Source: Cupriavidus gilardii (GTDB lineage: Bacteria > Pseudomonadota > Gammaproteobacteria > Burkholderiales > Burkholderiaceae). From it: a stretch of 64,000 nucleotides of DNA. Position 1 is the first letter of the stretch, and each line of letters starts with the position of its first letter. The position numbers and the translations under genes were made by a program. The notes beneath the pieces were generated by a model that searched no databases, was not told the DNA's origin, and worked only from the letters and a program-made list of their open reading frames with translations. Location: contig NZ_JABTYE010000006.1 of the NCBI RefSeq assembly GCF_013314895.1, positions 214,936 through 278,935 on the forward strand. Direction: 5' to 3'. Below, one piece after another: positions 44,274 to 52,769 of this stretch.

Positions 44274-44951
44274 TCAATTCGCCGCCGCCTGATTGGCCTG
44301 GCGCGGTGCGGCCAGCAATTGCTCGATGCGCGAGACCAGTTGGCGGTCCGACGGTTTGACCGAGCTTTGGTAGTTCGCCACCACGCGGCCGTCGCGGTCG
44401 ATCAGGTACTTGTGGAAATTCCATTTCGGCGCGGTGCCGCTTTCCCTGGCCAGCAGCGCATACATCGGATTGGCCTGATTGCCGCGTACATGCGTCTTGG
44501 CCAGCATCGGAAACTTGACGCCGTAGGTGTTGAAGCAGAAGTCGGCGATCTCCTTCTCCGAGCCCGGCTCCTGCGAAAAATCGTTGGAAGGAAAGCCCAG
44601 CACCACGAGCCCGCGCTCGCGGTATTTGGCGTAGAGCGCCTCCAGGCCCTCGTACTGCGGCGTGAAGCCGCAATAGCTGGCAGTATTGACGACCAGCACG
44701 ACCTTGCCGGCGTACTGGCACAGGTTCTGTTCGGCCTCGTCCTGCAGCCTCGGGAAGCGGAAGTTCAGCGTGGCGGGACAGCTGGCTGCGGCGGCCGGGC
44801 TCGCGGCCGGGGCAGCGGTGGCAGAGCGGTTTGCACCCTGTTCGCCGGCGGCGTGGGCGCCCGGAGCGGAAAGTGCAAGGACGATGGCCAAGGGCAGGGC
44901 GGCGCGGCGCCGCTGCAGCGGTTGGCTTGGGGCGGAAGCAAAGCGGGTCAT
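44274..44951 (-). CDS. Exported glutathione-peroxidase-family protein
   Basis: 225 residues. Unlike BtuE it carries an N-terminal signal sequence (RRRAALPLAIVLALSAPGAHA, about residues 14-34) and a Thr/Ala-rich linker before the peroxidase domain, so it should act in the periplasm. The catalytic tetrad is present: peroxidatic Cys94 in NTASYCGFTPQYEGLE, Gln127 in SNDFSQEPGS, and Trp177-Asn178 in PKWNFHKYLIDRDG. A further Cys139 (ADFCFNTYG) is a candidate resolving residue. Such non-selenium enzymes generally use thioredoxin-like donors. GGAG is nine bases from the ATG; an ATG five codons upstream is possible. Upstream of the FAH gene on the same strand. Confidence 0.88.
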   Translation of the reverse strand: MTRFASAPSQPLQRRRAALPLAIVLALSAPGAHAAGEQGANRSATAAPAASPAAAASCPATLNFRFPRLQDEAEQNLCQYAGKVVLVVNTASYCGFTPQYEGLEALYAKYRERGLVVLGFPSNDFSQEPGSEKEIADFCFNTYGVKFPMLAKTHVRGNQANPMYALLARESGTAPKWNFHKYLIDRDGRVVANYQSSVKPSDRQLVSRIEQLLAAPRQANQAAAN

Positions 44952-45042
44952 GGCGTCGATCTCCATCGAACGGTGACCCGTAGTCTACGCCGGCCATGGT
45001 GCCTGGGGGCCAAGGACCGGCGGCGCACGGGGCCCGCGCCCG

Positions 45043-46674
45043 TTATTCCATCGCCAGCGGCTTGACGTGGTCGGACACGGCACCACGCAGCTCGACGTCC
45101 GGCGTACGACGGACCAGACTGATCGCCAGCAGGGCCGCCGCCGCGCCGGTGGCGAAGATCCAGTGAAAGCCGGCCTCGACGCCCCCGGCCAGCCGGTGCT
45201 GGAGCTCGGGCGCCAGTTGGGCGAACGCTTCGCTGCCATGGCGCAGCGCGCCCAGGTCGAGCGGCGCCGCGATGCTGTCGTGCCCGGCCGCGTGCAAGGC
45301 GCCGCGGAAGGCCAGGGTCAGCAGCGTGCCGGCCAACGCGCCGCCGAGCGCGCTGCCCAGCGAACGGAGCACCAGCAGCGCGCCGGTGCCGGCGCCGGTG
45401 TCGCGGCGCTCGAGCGCGTTCTGCACGTTCATCAACGTGCCGACCATGCAGATGCCCAGCCCGACGCCGGTCACCATCATCGCCGCCAGCAGCAGCGTCA
45501 GCGAACTGGCCGGCGTCGCGGTCGACAGCGCTGCCAGGCCGAGCGCCGCGGCGGCAAAACCGGCGGTCAGCAGCCCGCGCAGCCGGCCGAGCCGGGGCGC
45601 CAGCATCGCGACCACGAAGTTGCCCGCCACGGTGGACAGCAGAAAGGGCACCACCAGCATGCCCGACATCGCGGCATCGGCGCCGCGCACCAGCTGGAAA
45701 TGCAGCGGCAGCGCAAAGACGCACAGAAACAGCGCCGAAGCGGCCAGCGCCGAGGCACCCACGCCCAGAACGTAGCTGCGGTTGGCGAACAGCCGTGGCG
45801 GCAGCATCGGATCGCTGGCGCGCCGTTCCTGCCAGACCAGCGCGAGCACGCTGAAGCCGGTCAGCGCCGCCAATCCGGCCATCGGCGCGGACAGCCAGTC
45901 GTACCGCTCGCCGCCCCAGCTCATCGCCAGCAGGAAGGAGACGATGGCCACCGTCAGCAGCAGCGCGCCGCCCCAGTCGACGCGCGCGTTGCCGGCCGGG
46001 GCGGGCAGGGCGCGCAGGCCGCGATGGCACAACCACATCGCCAGCAGCCCGAGCGGCAGATTGATCCAGAACAGCCAGCGCCACGACAGATGGTCCGACA
46101 CCCAGCCGCCGACCAGCGGTCCGGCCACCGAGGCCACCGCCCACACCGCCGCCAGATAGCCCTGATAGCGGCCGCGCTGGCGGGGCGATACGACGTCGGC
46201 GATGGCGGCCTGCGCCAGCGACATCAGGCCCCCGCCGCCGATGCCCTGCAGCGCGCGAAACAGAATCAGCTGCTGCAGCGAGCCCGCCATCGCGCACGCC
46301 AGCGAGGCCAGCACGAACAGCGCGATCGCTACCAGCAGCAGCCGGCGCCGGCCGAACGAATCCGAGAGTTTGCCGTACAGCGGCGTGGTGACGGTCGAAG
46401 TAATCAGGTAGGCCGTGACGATCCAGGACAGATGCCCAAAGCCGTCGAGATCCTCGGCGATTGCCGGCACCGCCGGAATCACCACGGTCTGATCGAGTGC
46501 GGCGAGCAGAATGCACAGCACGATGCCCCCGATCACGCGCATGATCGCGCGATGTTCCACGGCGGGGACGGCGGTCTGCGCCGATGCCGGGACCGCGGTG
46601 CCGGACGAAGGGATCGAAGCGGGAGTGGTGGGGGAAGCTGGGGTAGGGCGATCGGAAACGGCGGGGCGCGACAT
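45043..46674 (-). CDS. DHA2-family (14-TMS) MFS exporter, EmrB/QacA type
   Basis: 543 residues from MSRPAVSDRP; the first 60 are Pro/Ser/Thr-rich and hydrophilic. Helix 1 carries the DHA2 signature ILLAALDQTVVIPAVPAIAEDL (motif D1) and the helix 2-3 loop carries motif A, GKLSDSFGRRRLLL. Fourteen hydrophobic segments are seen. GIGGGGLMSLAQAAIADVVSPRQRGRYQGYL and GPLVGGWVSDHLSWRWLFWINLP are typical of drug-exporting members. A sharp palindromic operator lies 100 bases upstream, so it is probably repressed by an unlinked regulator. There is no Shine-Dalgarno sequence before the chosen ATG; a GTG further upstream is possible. Substrate unknown. Confidence 0.88.
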   Translation of the reverse strand: MSRPAVSDRPTPASPTTPASIPSSGTAVPASAQTAVPAVEHRAIMRVIGGIVLCILLAALDQTVVIPAVPAIAEDLDGFGHLSWIVTAYLITSTVTTPLYGKLSDSFGRRRLLLVAIALFVLASLACAMAGSLQQLILFRALQGIGGGGLMSLAQAAIADVVSPRQRGRYQGYLAAVWAVASVAGPLVGGWVSDHLSWRWLFWINLPLGLLAMWLCHRGLRALPAPAGNARVDWGGALLLTVAIVSFLLAMSWGGERYDWLSAPMAGLAALTGFSVLALVWQERRASDPMLPPRLFANRSYVLGVGASALAASALFLCVFALPLHFQLVRGADAAMSGMLVVPFLLSTVAGNFVVAMLAPRLGRLRGLLTAGFAAAALGLAALSTATPASSLTLLLAAMMVTGVGLGICMVGTLMNVQNALERRDTGAGTGALLVLRSLGSALGGALAGTLLTLAFRGALHAAGHDSIAAPLDLGALRHGSEAFAQLAPELQHRLAGGVEAGFHWIFATGAAAALLAISLVRRTPDVELRGAVSDHVKPLAME

Positions 46675-46772
46675 CGGGGAGCGGCGGCAGGCGGCCGCTT
46701 CCTGGGCCGCTGCACGCGGCCGCACGGCGCGGCCGAAGCGAGCCCTGACGGACCGGCTTCATCTGTTATTCA

Positions 46773-46798
46773 GTAAACGCAGAATTATATGCGTTTAC
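46773..46798. promoter_or_regulatory. Perfect 9+9 palindrome enclosing a -10 element
   Basis: GTAAACGCA (46773-46781), eight AT-rich bases, then TGCGTTTAC (46790-46798). On the minus strand the centre reads TATAAT (46789-46784), a perfect -10 aimed at the 14-TMS exporter gene. A repressor bound here would cover the -10. The cognate regulator is not adjacent. Confidence 0.75.
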
Positions 46799-46833
46799 CG
46801 AATATGCCGCCCGCTGGTCCGGCTCGCGCGGTA

Positions 46834-47271
46834 CTAGCGACTGCCGGCGATGTATTGCTCCAGCTGCTCGATGATGAAGCGTTGCTCGGAGATGATGTCC
46901 TTGACCAGATCCCCGATCGACAGCATGCCAATCAGCTCGTCGCCTTCCATGACCGGCAGATGGCGCAGGCGGTGCTGCGTCATCAGCGCCATGCATTCGT
47001 CCGTGGTCTGGTCGGCGCGTACATAGACGACTGCGGTGGTCATGATGTCCCGCACGAGCGTTTCGCGGGACGTCCGCTGCATCAGGATGACCTTGCGCGC
47101 GTAGTCGCGTTCGCTGAGGATGCCGACGATCTTGCCATGCTCCATCACCAGCAGCGCGCCGATGCTCTTTTCCGCCATCAACTGGAGCGCGGCATAAACG
47201 GTCGCGCTCGGCTGGATGCTGTAGATGGCTTGCGTCGGTTTGGACGCAAGGACCTGTCGTGCAGTTTTCAT
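46834..47271 (-). CDS. Tandem CBS-domain protein
   Basis: 145 residues with two CBS repeats and nothing else: VYAALQLMAEKSIGALLVMEHGKIVGILSERDYARKV (about 24-60) and TTDECMALMTQHRLRHLPVMEGDELIGMLSIGDLVKDII (about 86-125). The ending is a helix (QRFIIEQLEQYI). CBS pairs bind adenosine ligands such as AMP, ATP or SAM and act as sensors of energy state. No enzyme partner is fused. AGGAG precedes an ATGATG pair; the second ATG gives the better spacing. It is upstream of the MFS gene on the same strand, with the palindromic operator between them. Confidence 0.9.
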   Translation of the reverse strand: MKTARQVLASKPTQAIYSIQPSATVYAALQLMAEKSIGALLVMEHGKIVGILSERDYARKVILMQRTSRETLVRDIMTTAVVYVRADQTTDECMALMTQHRLRHLPVMEGDELIGMLSIGDLVKDIISEQRFIIEQLEQYIAGSR

Positions 47272-47411
47272 CATCCACTCCTGGTCGGGTCGGGAAGGAC
47301 TGCTGCCCGCGCCGGCATCCGCGGCGACGGGCGTCCGCCGGCTGGGTCGGCGGTACGCCATTCCAGATTAGCAAAGGATCGCGACGCGTCACAGGGTGAC
47401 GAGGAAGAATC

Positions 47412-48536
47412 TTAGCGATGTGCATCAGCCTGCATGTCGCTTCGCTTGCCCCAAACGCGTGCCGACCGATGGGGCGGGGCGGTCGCATCGGTGCCCCCGG
47501 GTCCGGTACGCGTGGCACGGGCTTGCGCCCGTGCGACGATTGTTTGCAGCTCGATTCGGTTCACTCGTTCACCGCCCGAAAGGGCGGCAATGTGGCCCAT
47601 ATACCGCAATACTTTCCCGACGGCGGCCGGCGGCAGGCCGGGCAGGACGGCGGCGAGATCGCCCAGGTGCCGGGTGACCAGCATGAAGCCACTGGCTGTT
47701 GTCGGGTCAACATCCGGAAGCGGCGTGACCGGCGGCTTCATGCCCTCTGGACTGACTGCGGCCACGAGGCCATCGGCCAGCCGAGTTGCGCCACTTTCCA
47801 GCCAATGCTGGAACGCGGGTCCGGCGGGCAACCCGGCGATCAGTTGCACGATTCGCTTGGCTTTGGCCATGTCGAAGTCATGGCTCTTGGCGAATCGGTC
47901 GCAGAGCGACGCCACCAATTCGTCCCGCTTCTTCCGCTCTTCGGTTCCCGGTGCCAACGCGAGCGAGCACAGCGGCTCGAGGATCAGCTCCAACTGGTCA
48001 AGCCGCAGCGCCTCCGGCAACGCACCCAACTGCTCCTGCAAAAGGTCCAGATATTCGTTCCACACCACCGCGTCGCGGAAGTCGAGGCTGGCTGGAATGT
48101 CGAGTTTCGGCTCGCCGGACGCGCGAAATCCGCGACAGAGTTCGTACAGCCAGCTCAGCCGGCTGTCGCCCGGCAAAAAGCCCCGTTCGGGAACCAGCCC
48201 GTCTTTGCCTTCACGTTGCCTGAAATGGCCCAGCGAGTACCGGATGCGCGCGGAGCGGACAGACCCGCACGGCAGCACGCTGCGGAAGGTCCGCACGATG
48301 GCGAACAATTGCTGCCGCCATGTCATCTGCCGGAACGGCACTTCGACCAGGATGCCTTCCATTTGCGGTGCCTTGTGTTGGCACAGTTCGAAGCGATAAC
48401 GGTTGCGGCCGAGTTGAACGATGTGGTGGGAACTGTCGCGATGAAGGGTCTGCAGAAGCTCGCCGGGATGGCGGTGCACGGCCTGCCGGACGTCGTGGAT
48501 GCCGGCGAATCGGTGGATGGTGAGGGGAGCGCGCAT
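47412..48536 (-). CDS. Unrecognised 374-residue protein
   Basis: An open reading frame of 374 residues from MRAPLTIHRF; the frame extends to an ATG at 48623 (403 residues). I do not recognise a family. It has no signal peptide or membrane segment, and consists mainly of predicted helix. Its N-terminal 110 residues are mixed and hydrophilic (LGRNRYRFELCQHKAPQMEGILVEVPFRQMT); the middle is helical and acidic (LDLLQEQLGALPEALRLDQLELILEPL). Three Cys are scattered. The last 60 residues are low complexity, Ala/Gly/Thr/Arg-rich. No ribosome site at either start. Codon use has the third-position GC bias of neighbours but weaker in the first part. Single gene in its own direction after the CBS gene. 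Confidence 0.5.
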   Translation of the reverse strand: MRAPLTIHRFAGIHDVRQAVHRHPGELLQTLHRDSSHHIVQLGRNRYRFELCQHKAPQMEGILVEVPFRQMTWRQQLFAIVRTFRSVLPCGSVRSARIRYSLGHFRQREGKDGLVPERGFLPGDSRLSWLYELCRGFRASGEPKLDIPASLDFRDAVVWNEYLDLLQEQLGALPEALRLDQLELILEPLCSLALAPGTEERKKRDELVASLCDRFAKSHDFDMAKAKRIVQLIAGLPAGPAFQHWLESGATRLADGLVAAVSPEGMKPPVTPLPDVDPTTASGFMLVTRHLGDLAAVLPGLPPAAVGKVLRYMGHIAALSGGERVNRIELQTIVARAQARATRTGPGGTDATAPPHRSARVWGKRSDMQADAHR

Positions 48537-48781
48537 GATCGATGGCAGCCTGGTGTCTGGCGGATAGGCATGGCTGCGCACCGCCGTGGAGGCCGTCGTG
48601 CCAGTGCCATGCAGTGAAGGCATGGCCGAAGTGTGACGAGTGCGTCAAAAAAGAACTTTCGTAATCTGCCTGTTTCCGCGTGAAGCGACACATAGACACA
48701 AGGCTCGTGCCACGTTCACACAACCATCGATACATATCTTGGGCCGCAGCGGCCGCCAGCGGTCCAGGGATTTGCGGCATC

Positions 48782-49126
48782 ATGGCGGCGTTGCCGATTC
48801 CATCGCGGGGCCTTGCCGTCCCGCCCGCTGCCGTGTCCGCCAACGAAGTCCCTTCCCGTTCCCGCGATGCATCGCCTGCCCCGGGCGTACCGATTGCCTG
48901 CGCCCATTGCCTCGCCCTGGCAGCCGACGCGCGTCGCCGCGAGCCGCACGAACGGCTGGCGCTGAAGCACACTGCGCCGCTGGTCAGCGAAAGCGCGGCG
49001 GGTGTGCCGTTCAGCATGCTGACGTTCGAGTGCCGCGAGTGCGGCACCACCTGGCGCCTGTACGATCGGGCCAACGAGTTGTTCGTCTCCTGGGTGCCAC
49101 AGTGGCGGCCCGGTGCCTTGGGCTAA
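48782..49126 (+). CDS. Small CxxC...CxxC putative zinc-ribbon protein
   Basis: 114 residues from ATG 48782; a GTG 34 codons upstream is an alternative. The second half contains two CxxC knuckles, CAHC (about residue 42) and CREC (about residue 88), each followed by charged segments: PIACAHCLALAADARRREPHERL and FECRECGTTWRLYDRANELFVSW. The shape (a pair of CxxC about 45 residues apart) suggests a single zinc-binding ribbon with a long loop, as in small DNA- or protein-binding proteins. The N-terminal 40 residues are Pro/Ser/Ala-rich and disordered. I recognise no family. Genes on both sides are unrelated. Confidence 0.5.
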   Translation: MAALPIPSRGLAVPPAAVSANEVPSRSRDASPAPGVPIACAHCLALAADARRREPHERLALKHTAPLVSESAAGVPFSMLTFECRECGTTWRLYDRANELFVSWVPQWRPGALG

Positions 49127-49244
49127 GATAGCGCCCGACGCCGGCCTGCGCCGGCTCGCCGGATGACCGGGATGGCGGCGTAGTGCCGGCTATGACCGTC
49201 AACGCCGGCGATCACTCCCTATCCAATCCCTGTCGCCTGCCACC

Positions 49245-50237
49245 ATGTCTCTTGCTTTCCGCCTGCCCGGACTCGCCGCCCTTGCCGCCGTCACCTCGTT
49301 TGCCGCCATCGGCAGCGCCCCCGCTTTCGCCGCGGACAATTACCCGTCACGGCCGATTCGCCTGATCGTCGCCTATCCGACCGGCGGCATCAGCGATACG
49401 GTGGCCCGCGCGCTCGCCGAGCGGCTGTCCGACCAAATGGGAACGTCGGTGGTGGTGGAGAACAAGGCAGGCGCCGGCGGCAGCATCGGCATGGACGCGG
49501 TCGCCAAGGCGGCGCCCGACGGATACACGATCGGCTTCTCGTCGACCAGTCCGCTGACCTTGAATCCGCATGTCGGCAAGGTCCATTACGACCCGCAGCG
49601 CGATATCGCGCCGGTGATGAGCGTGATGTATTCCCCGGTGATCGTGGTCGCCACCTCCAGCTTCACCGGCAAGACCTTCCAGGATCTGGTCGCGCAAGCC
49701 AGGACCCGGCCGGGTTCGGTCCGTTGGGCGACCTCGGGCCTCGGCACGGTCGGCCATGTCGTGCTCGAGCAGATCAAGGCCAAATCGCAAGCCGATCTGA
49801 CGCTGATTCCGTACAAGGGTGCCGGTCAGCAGATGAACGATGCGCTCGGCGGCCAGTTCGAAGTGATGAGCACCAATGCCAGCCCTGCGCTGACGCAGCA
49901 GATGCAGGCGGGCCGCCTGCGCGCGCTGGCGGTCGGCGCGCCCAAGCGCATCGACGCGCTGGCCGATGTGCCCACCTTTGCCGAGCTCGGCTATCCGAAG
50001 GCCAACCTGACTTCGACGTTCGGCGTGTTCGCCCCCGGCAAGACGCCGGCCGCGATCGTCGCCCGTCTCAATGCCGAACTGAACAAGGCGCTGGCCGCGC
50101 CGGAAGTCCGTGAACGCCTGCTCAAGGGCGGCGAGGTACCGACGGGCGGCAGCGCGGCGCAATTTGCCGCGGCGATCCGCGCCGAGTACGACGACAACGG
50201 CCGCATCGTCAAGGAAGCCGGCATCAAGGCGGACTGA
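49245..50237 (+). CDS. Bug-family periplasmic receptor (TctC-like), orphan
   Basis: 330 residues. Signal peptide 1-29 ending PAFA. The Bug fold is recognised by YPSRPIRLIVAYPTGGISDTVARALAERL, VVVENKAGAGGSIGMDAVAKAAPDGYTI and PGSVRWATSGLGTVGHVVLEQIK. No TctA/TctB genes are nearby, which is usual for the hundreds of orphan Bug proteins of Burkholderiales. The ligand is likely a small carboxylic acid or amide, and the protein may deliver it to the TctAB elsewhere or act in signalling. Alone in its transcription unit. Confidence 0.93.
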   Translation: MSLAFRLPGLAALAAVTSFAAIGSAPAFAADNYPSRPIRLIVAYPTGGISDTVARALAERLSDQMGTSVVVENKAGAGGSIGMDAVAKAAPDGYTIGFSSTSPLTLNPHVGKVHYDPQRDIAPVMSVMYSPVIVVATSSFTGKTFQDLVAQARTRPGSVRWATSGLGTVGHVVLEQIKAKSQADLTLIPYKGAGQQMNDALGGQFEVMSTNASPALTQQMQAGRLRALAVGAPKRIDALADVPTFAELGYPKANLTSTFGVFAPGKTPAAIVARLNAELNKALAAPEVRERLLKGGEVPTGGSAAQFAAAIRAEYDDNGRIVKEAGIKAD

Positions 50238-50277
50238 GCCGTCGCGGCCGTAGGCCGCGCCACGATGGCTCACGCGC

Positions 50278-51072
50278 TCAGGCCGGCGGCTGCGGATCGC
50301 AGCCAGGCTCGGCCGCCTCCGCCGCGGCCCAGCGCGCCAGCGCCGTCAGCTCGTCCGGTTCGGTCAGCATGCCGTCCTCGTCGAGCAGGCAGAACGCGAT
50401 CAGCCCGCCCATCAGGCCGCCCGCCCCGGGCGCCAGCCAGAACAGCCATAGCTGGGCCGTGGCCCAGCCCTGCACGAACAGCGCCTGGCCGGTGGCGCGG
50501 GCCGGGTTCAGCGCGGCATGGGTAACCGGCAAGGCGAGCAGATGCGCCATCGCCAGCGCCGGCCCCAGTACCACGGGGCCCGCCGCGATCAGGCGGCGCC
50601 GGCGCGTGACGCTGGCGGTCACCAGCGCGAGCATCGCGGTCGCGGCGAATTCGATCGCCAGGGCGCTCGGCATGTCGTAGCCCGCAGGCGAATGCAGGCC
50701 ATAGCCATTGGCGGCGAAGCGGTCGGCCGACAAGGCGAAGTCCGGGCGGCCTTGCGCGGCCAGCATCAGCAAGGTCGCCGCGGCCACCGCACCAACCAGT
50801 TGCGCAATGCCGTACGGAATCACGTCGCGCCACGGAAAGCGCCGCGCTGCCGCCAGTCCGAGGCTGATCGCCGGATTCAGATGCGCGCCGGAGATCGGCC
50901 CCACCGCCCGTGCCATCGCATAGGCCGCCAGCCCGAAGGCGAGCGCGATGCACAGCAGGTCCGCGGCGGTGTCCGGTTTGCAGCCGGCCAGCACCACCAC
51001 ACCGCATCCGGCAAAGATCAGTCCGAAGGTGCCGACCGCTTCGGCGAGCAGCCTTCTGGCCAGAGACGCCAT
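50278..51072 (-). CDS. aqpZ: Aquaporin Z-like water channel
   Basis: 264 residues. AAGGAG is six bases from the ATG. Six membrane helices with two half-helices carrying the signature NPA boxes: HLNPAISLGL (Asn66) and AALNPARATG (Asn189). Helix 1 LLAEAVGTFGLIFAGCGVVVL is the MIP-family start. Water conduction is expected; glycerol facilitators carry an extra loop not seen here. The C-terminal 30 residues are acidic (LLDEDGMLTEPDELTALARWAAAEAAEP), longer than E. coli AqpZ. Downstream of the RR gene on the same strand, 10 bases away, so likely co-transcribed. Confidence 0.92.
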   Translation of the reverse strand: MASLARRLLAEAVGTFGLIFAGCGVVVLAGCKPDTAADLLCIALAFGLAAYAMARAVGPISGAHLNPAISLGLAAARRFPWRDVIPYGIAQLVGAVAAATLLMLAAQGRPDFALSADRFAANGYGLHSPAGYDMPSALAIEFAATAMLALVTASVTRRRRLIAAGPVVLGPALAMAHLLALPVTHAALNPARATGQALFVQGWATAQLWLFWLAPGAGGLMGGLIAFCLLDEDGMLTEPDELTALARWAAAEAAEPGCDPQPPA

Positions 51073-51082
51073 GGTTTGCTCC

Positions 51083-51775
51083 TTAGCCTGGCTCGACCGC
51101 ATCGAGGCGGCAGCCGGCCGAATACACCGTGGTCAGCCGCACGCCGTTGTGCGGCCACAGGGCCAGCTTGGTCCGCACGCGCGACAGATGGCTGTCGAGA
51201 GTGCGTGAACCGTCCGGCAGCGGGCGGCGCCAGACCGCGTCGATCATGGTCTGGCGCAACACGAGCTGGCCGAGATGCTGGAACAGCAAGATCGCCAGGT
51301 CGAACTCCTTGGGCGACAGCATGACCGGTGCGCCGGCCAGATAGGCTCGCCGGTCGCTGGTCGAAAAGCGGTAGGCACCGACCGACAGATCGAAGCATCC
51401 TTCGCCAGTTTCGAGCATGCGGCGCGCCAGCGCCTGGACGCGGGCAGCCAGTTCGGCGCGCCGCACCGGCTTGGTGATGAACGCGTCTGCGCCCTCGACC
51501 AGACCGCGACACAGCTGGCACGCTTCGGCGGCATGGCCGAGCAGCATCACGGGCAGGCGGCTGCCGAGCGTGCGCCGCACCCACAGCAGCACGTCCTGAG
51601 CAGCGATGCCCGGCACCTCCCAATCCAGCAGCAGCATGTCGAACGTTTCCTGGCGCAATGCCATCATCAGGGTCCGTCCCTCGCGAAAGCGGATGCATCG
51701 ATGACCTTGCAGGCTGAGCGTTTGCTCCAGCACCACGGCTTGCGTGGGATCGTCCTGCAGCGCGGCGATTCTCAT
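51083..51775 (-). CDS. OmpR-type response regulator with altered switch residue
   Basis: 230 residues from MRIAALQDDP. The receiver keeps the acidic pair in ALQDDP, the phospho-acceptor Asp51 in LLLLDWEVPG and Lys102 in FITKP, but the switch Thr/Ser of strand 4 is replaced by Gly80 (VMLLGHAAEA). The winged helix ends the protein: LSPKEFDLAILLFQHLGQLVLRQTMIDAVW and RTLDSHLSRVRTKL. It aligns without gaps to the regulator at 52074 over the whole receiver, so the two are paralogues from one duplication. It is divergent from that gene and is followed by aqpZ after 10 bases. The missing Thr suggests weakened phosphorylation control, or constitutive action. Confidence 0.88.
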   Translation of the reverse strand: MRIAALQDDPTQAVVLEQTLSLQGHRCIRFREGRTLMMALRQETFDMLLLDWEVPGIAAQDVLLWVRRTLGSRLPVMLLGHAAEACQLCRGLVEGADAFITKPVRRAELAARVQALARRMLETGEGCFDLSVGAYRFSTSDRRAYLAGAPVMLSPKEFDLAILLFQHLGQLVLRQTMIDAVWRRPLPDGSRTLDSHLSRVRTKLALWPHNGVRLTTVYSAGCRLDAVEPG

Positions 51776-51936
51776 GGCGTCTGCTCTCCTCGCGTGTCGA
51801 TGTTCGATGGCGCGGATCGCGAGAGCGCATGGATTTGCCTGCGCGTCGGGCACCGCGGCATTGGCGCGGCAATGTCGATCCGCGCAGGCATCGTACGTTC
51901 AGACATTGGAATGCCGAAAGTGAGATTTTGTTGAAA

Positions 51937-51949
51937 CCTCAAATTGAGG
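51937..51949. promoter_or_regulatory. CCTCAAATTGAGG palindrome between the two regulators
   Basis: A perfect 6+1+6 dyad in a 298-base gap that is clearly more AT-rich than its surroundings. It is 161 bases from the left regulator start and 125 from the right one. Confidence 0.5.
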
Positions 51950-52073
51950 CAATTCCTATTTGTAAACGGCGGCGCGCCGTCTTTAATGCGGGGTGGTTCG
52001 ATGCCCGATGAGAAGGGACCGGCCGCATGCAGGCCGGATTTCGATCGCTCACCACCGTGAACGGAGTTTGCGC

Positions 52074-52769
52074 ATGAAGATCGCATCGCTCGAAGACGAA
52101 CCCGCGCAGGCCGCGTGGATCCAGCAAATCGTGACGGAGGCCGGCCACTGCTGCGTCAGCTTCGGTCTAAGCCGGCAGTTGCTGCTGCGCTTGCGCGACG
52201 AGAGTTTCGATCTGTTGCTGCTCGATTGGCAGATGCCGGACATGAGCGGCAAGGAGGTTCTGCATTGGACCCGCACCAATCTGGACCGGCGGGTCCCGGT
52301 GATGTTCCTGACCTGCCGCGGCGCCGAGGAGGATGTGGTCAGCGGCCTGTGTGCCGGGGCGGACGACTACATGGTCAAGCCGATCCGGCCCGGGGAGCTG
52401 ACCGCGCGCATTCAGTCGCTGCTGCGCCGTGCCGACAGCCGCCGCGGCAGCCCGGACGCCCGCGTCTGCCTGGGCGGCTATGTGTTCGACAGCGGCGCGC
52501 GTACCGTCACGCTGAACGGCCGCCCGATCGAGTTGACGCCGAAGGAATTCGACCTGGCCCTGCTGCTGTTTCGCAACGAGGGTCGCATCGTCGCGCGCAA
52601 CTATATCGTCGCCGCGGTCTGGGGCAGGGAGATCTCCCCACTGTCTCGCACCATCGATACCCATATGTCCCGTGTGCGCAGCAAGCTCGGGCTGCGCGCC
52701 GATCGCGGTTTTCGGCTGATCCCCGTCTATACCCACGGCTATCGACTAGAGGCGGTGTCCCTGCCATGA
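52074..52769 (+). CDS. OmpR-type response regulator, canonical paralogue
   Basis: 231 residues. GGAG is eight bases from the ATG. The receiver has acidic residues in SLEDEPAQA, Asp51 in LLLLDWQMPDMSG, Thr80 in VMFLTCRGAEED and Lys102 in YMVKPI. The C-terminal winged helix is LTPKEFDLALLLFRNEGRIVARNYIVAAVW and RTIDTHMSRVRSKLGL. Same length and layout as the divergent regulator on the left. Its last codon overlaps the ATG of the kinase-like gene (ATGA), so the two are made together. The resulting unit is regulator plus degenerate kinase without a sensor domain; the signal that reaches it is unknown. Confidence 0.9.
   Translation: MKIASLEDEPAQAAWIQQIVTEAGHCCVSFGLSRQLLLRLRDESFDLLLLDWQMPDMSGKEVLHWTRTNLDRRVPVMFLTCRGAEEDVVSGLCAGADDYMVKPIRPGELTARIQSLLRRADSRRGSPDARVCLGGYVFDSGARTVTLNGRPIELTPKEFDLALLLFRNEGRIVARNYIVAAVWGREISPLSRTIDTHMSRVRSKLGLRADRGFRLIPVYTHGYRLEAVSLP

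Noticed and set aside
50243..50259. Hairpin CGCGGCC/GGCCGCG after the orphan Bug gene
   Set aside because: No T tract on either strand, so a terminator call is not supported.
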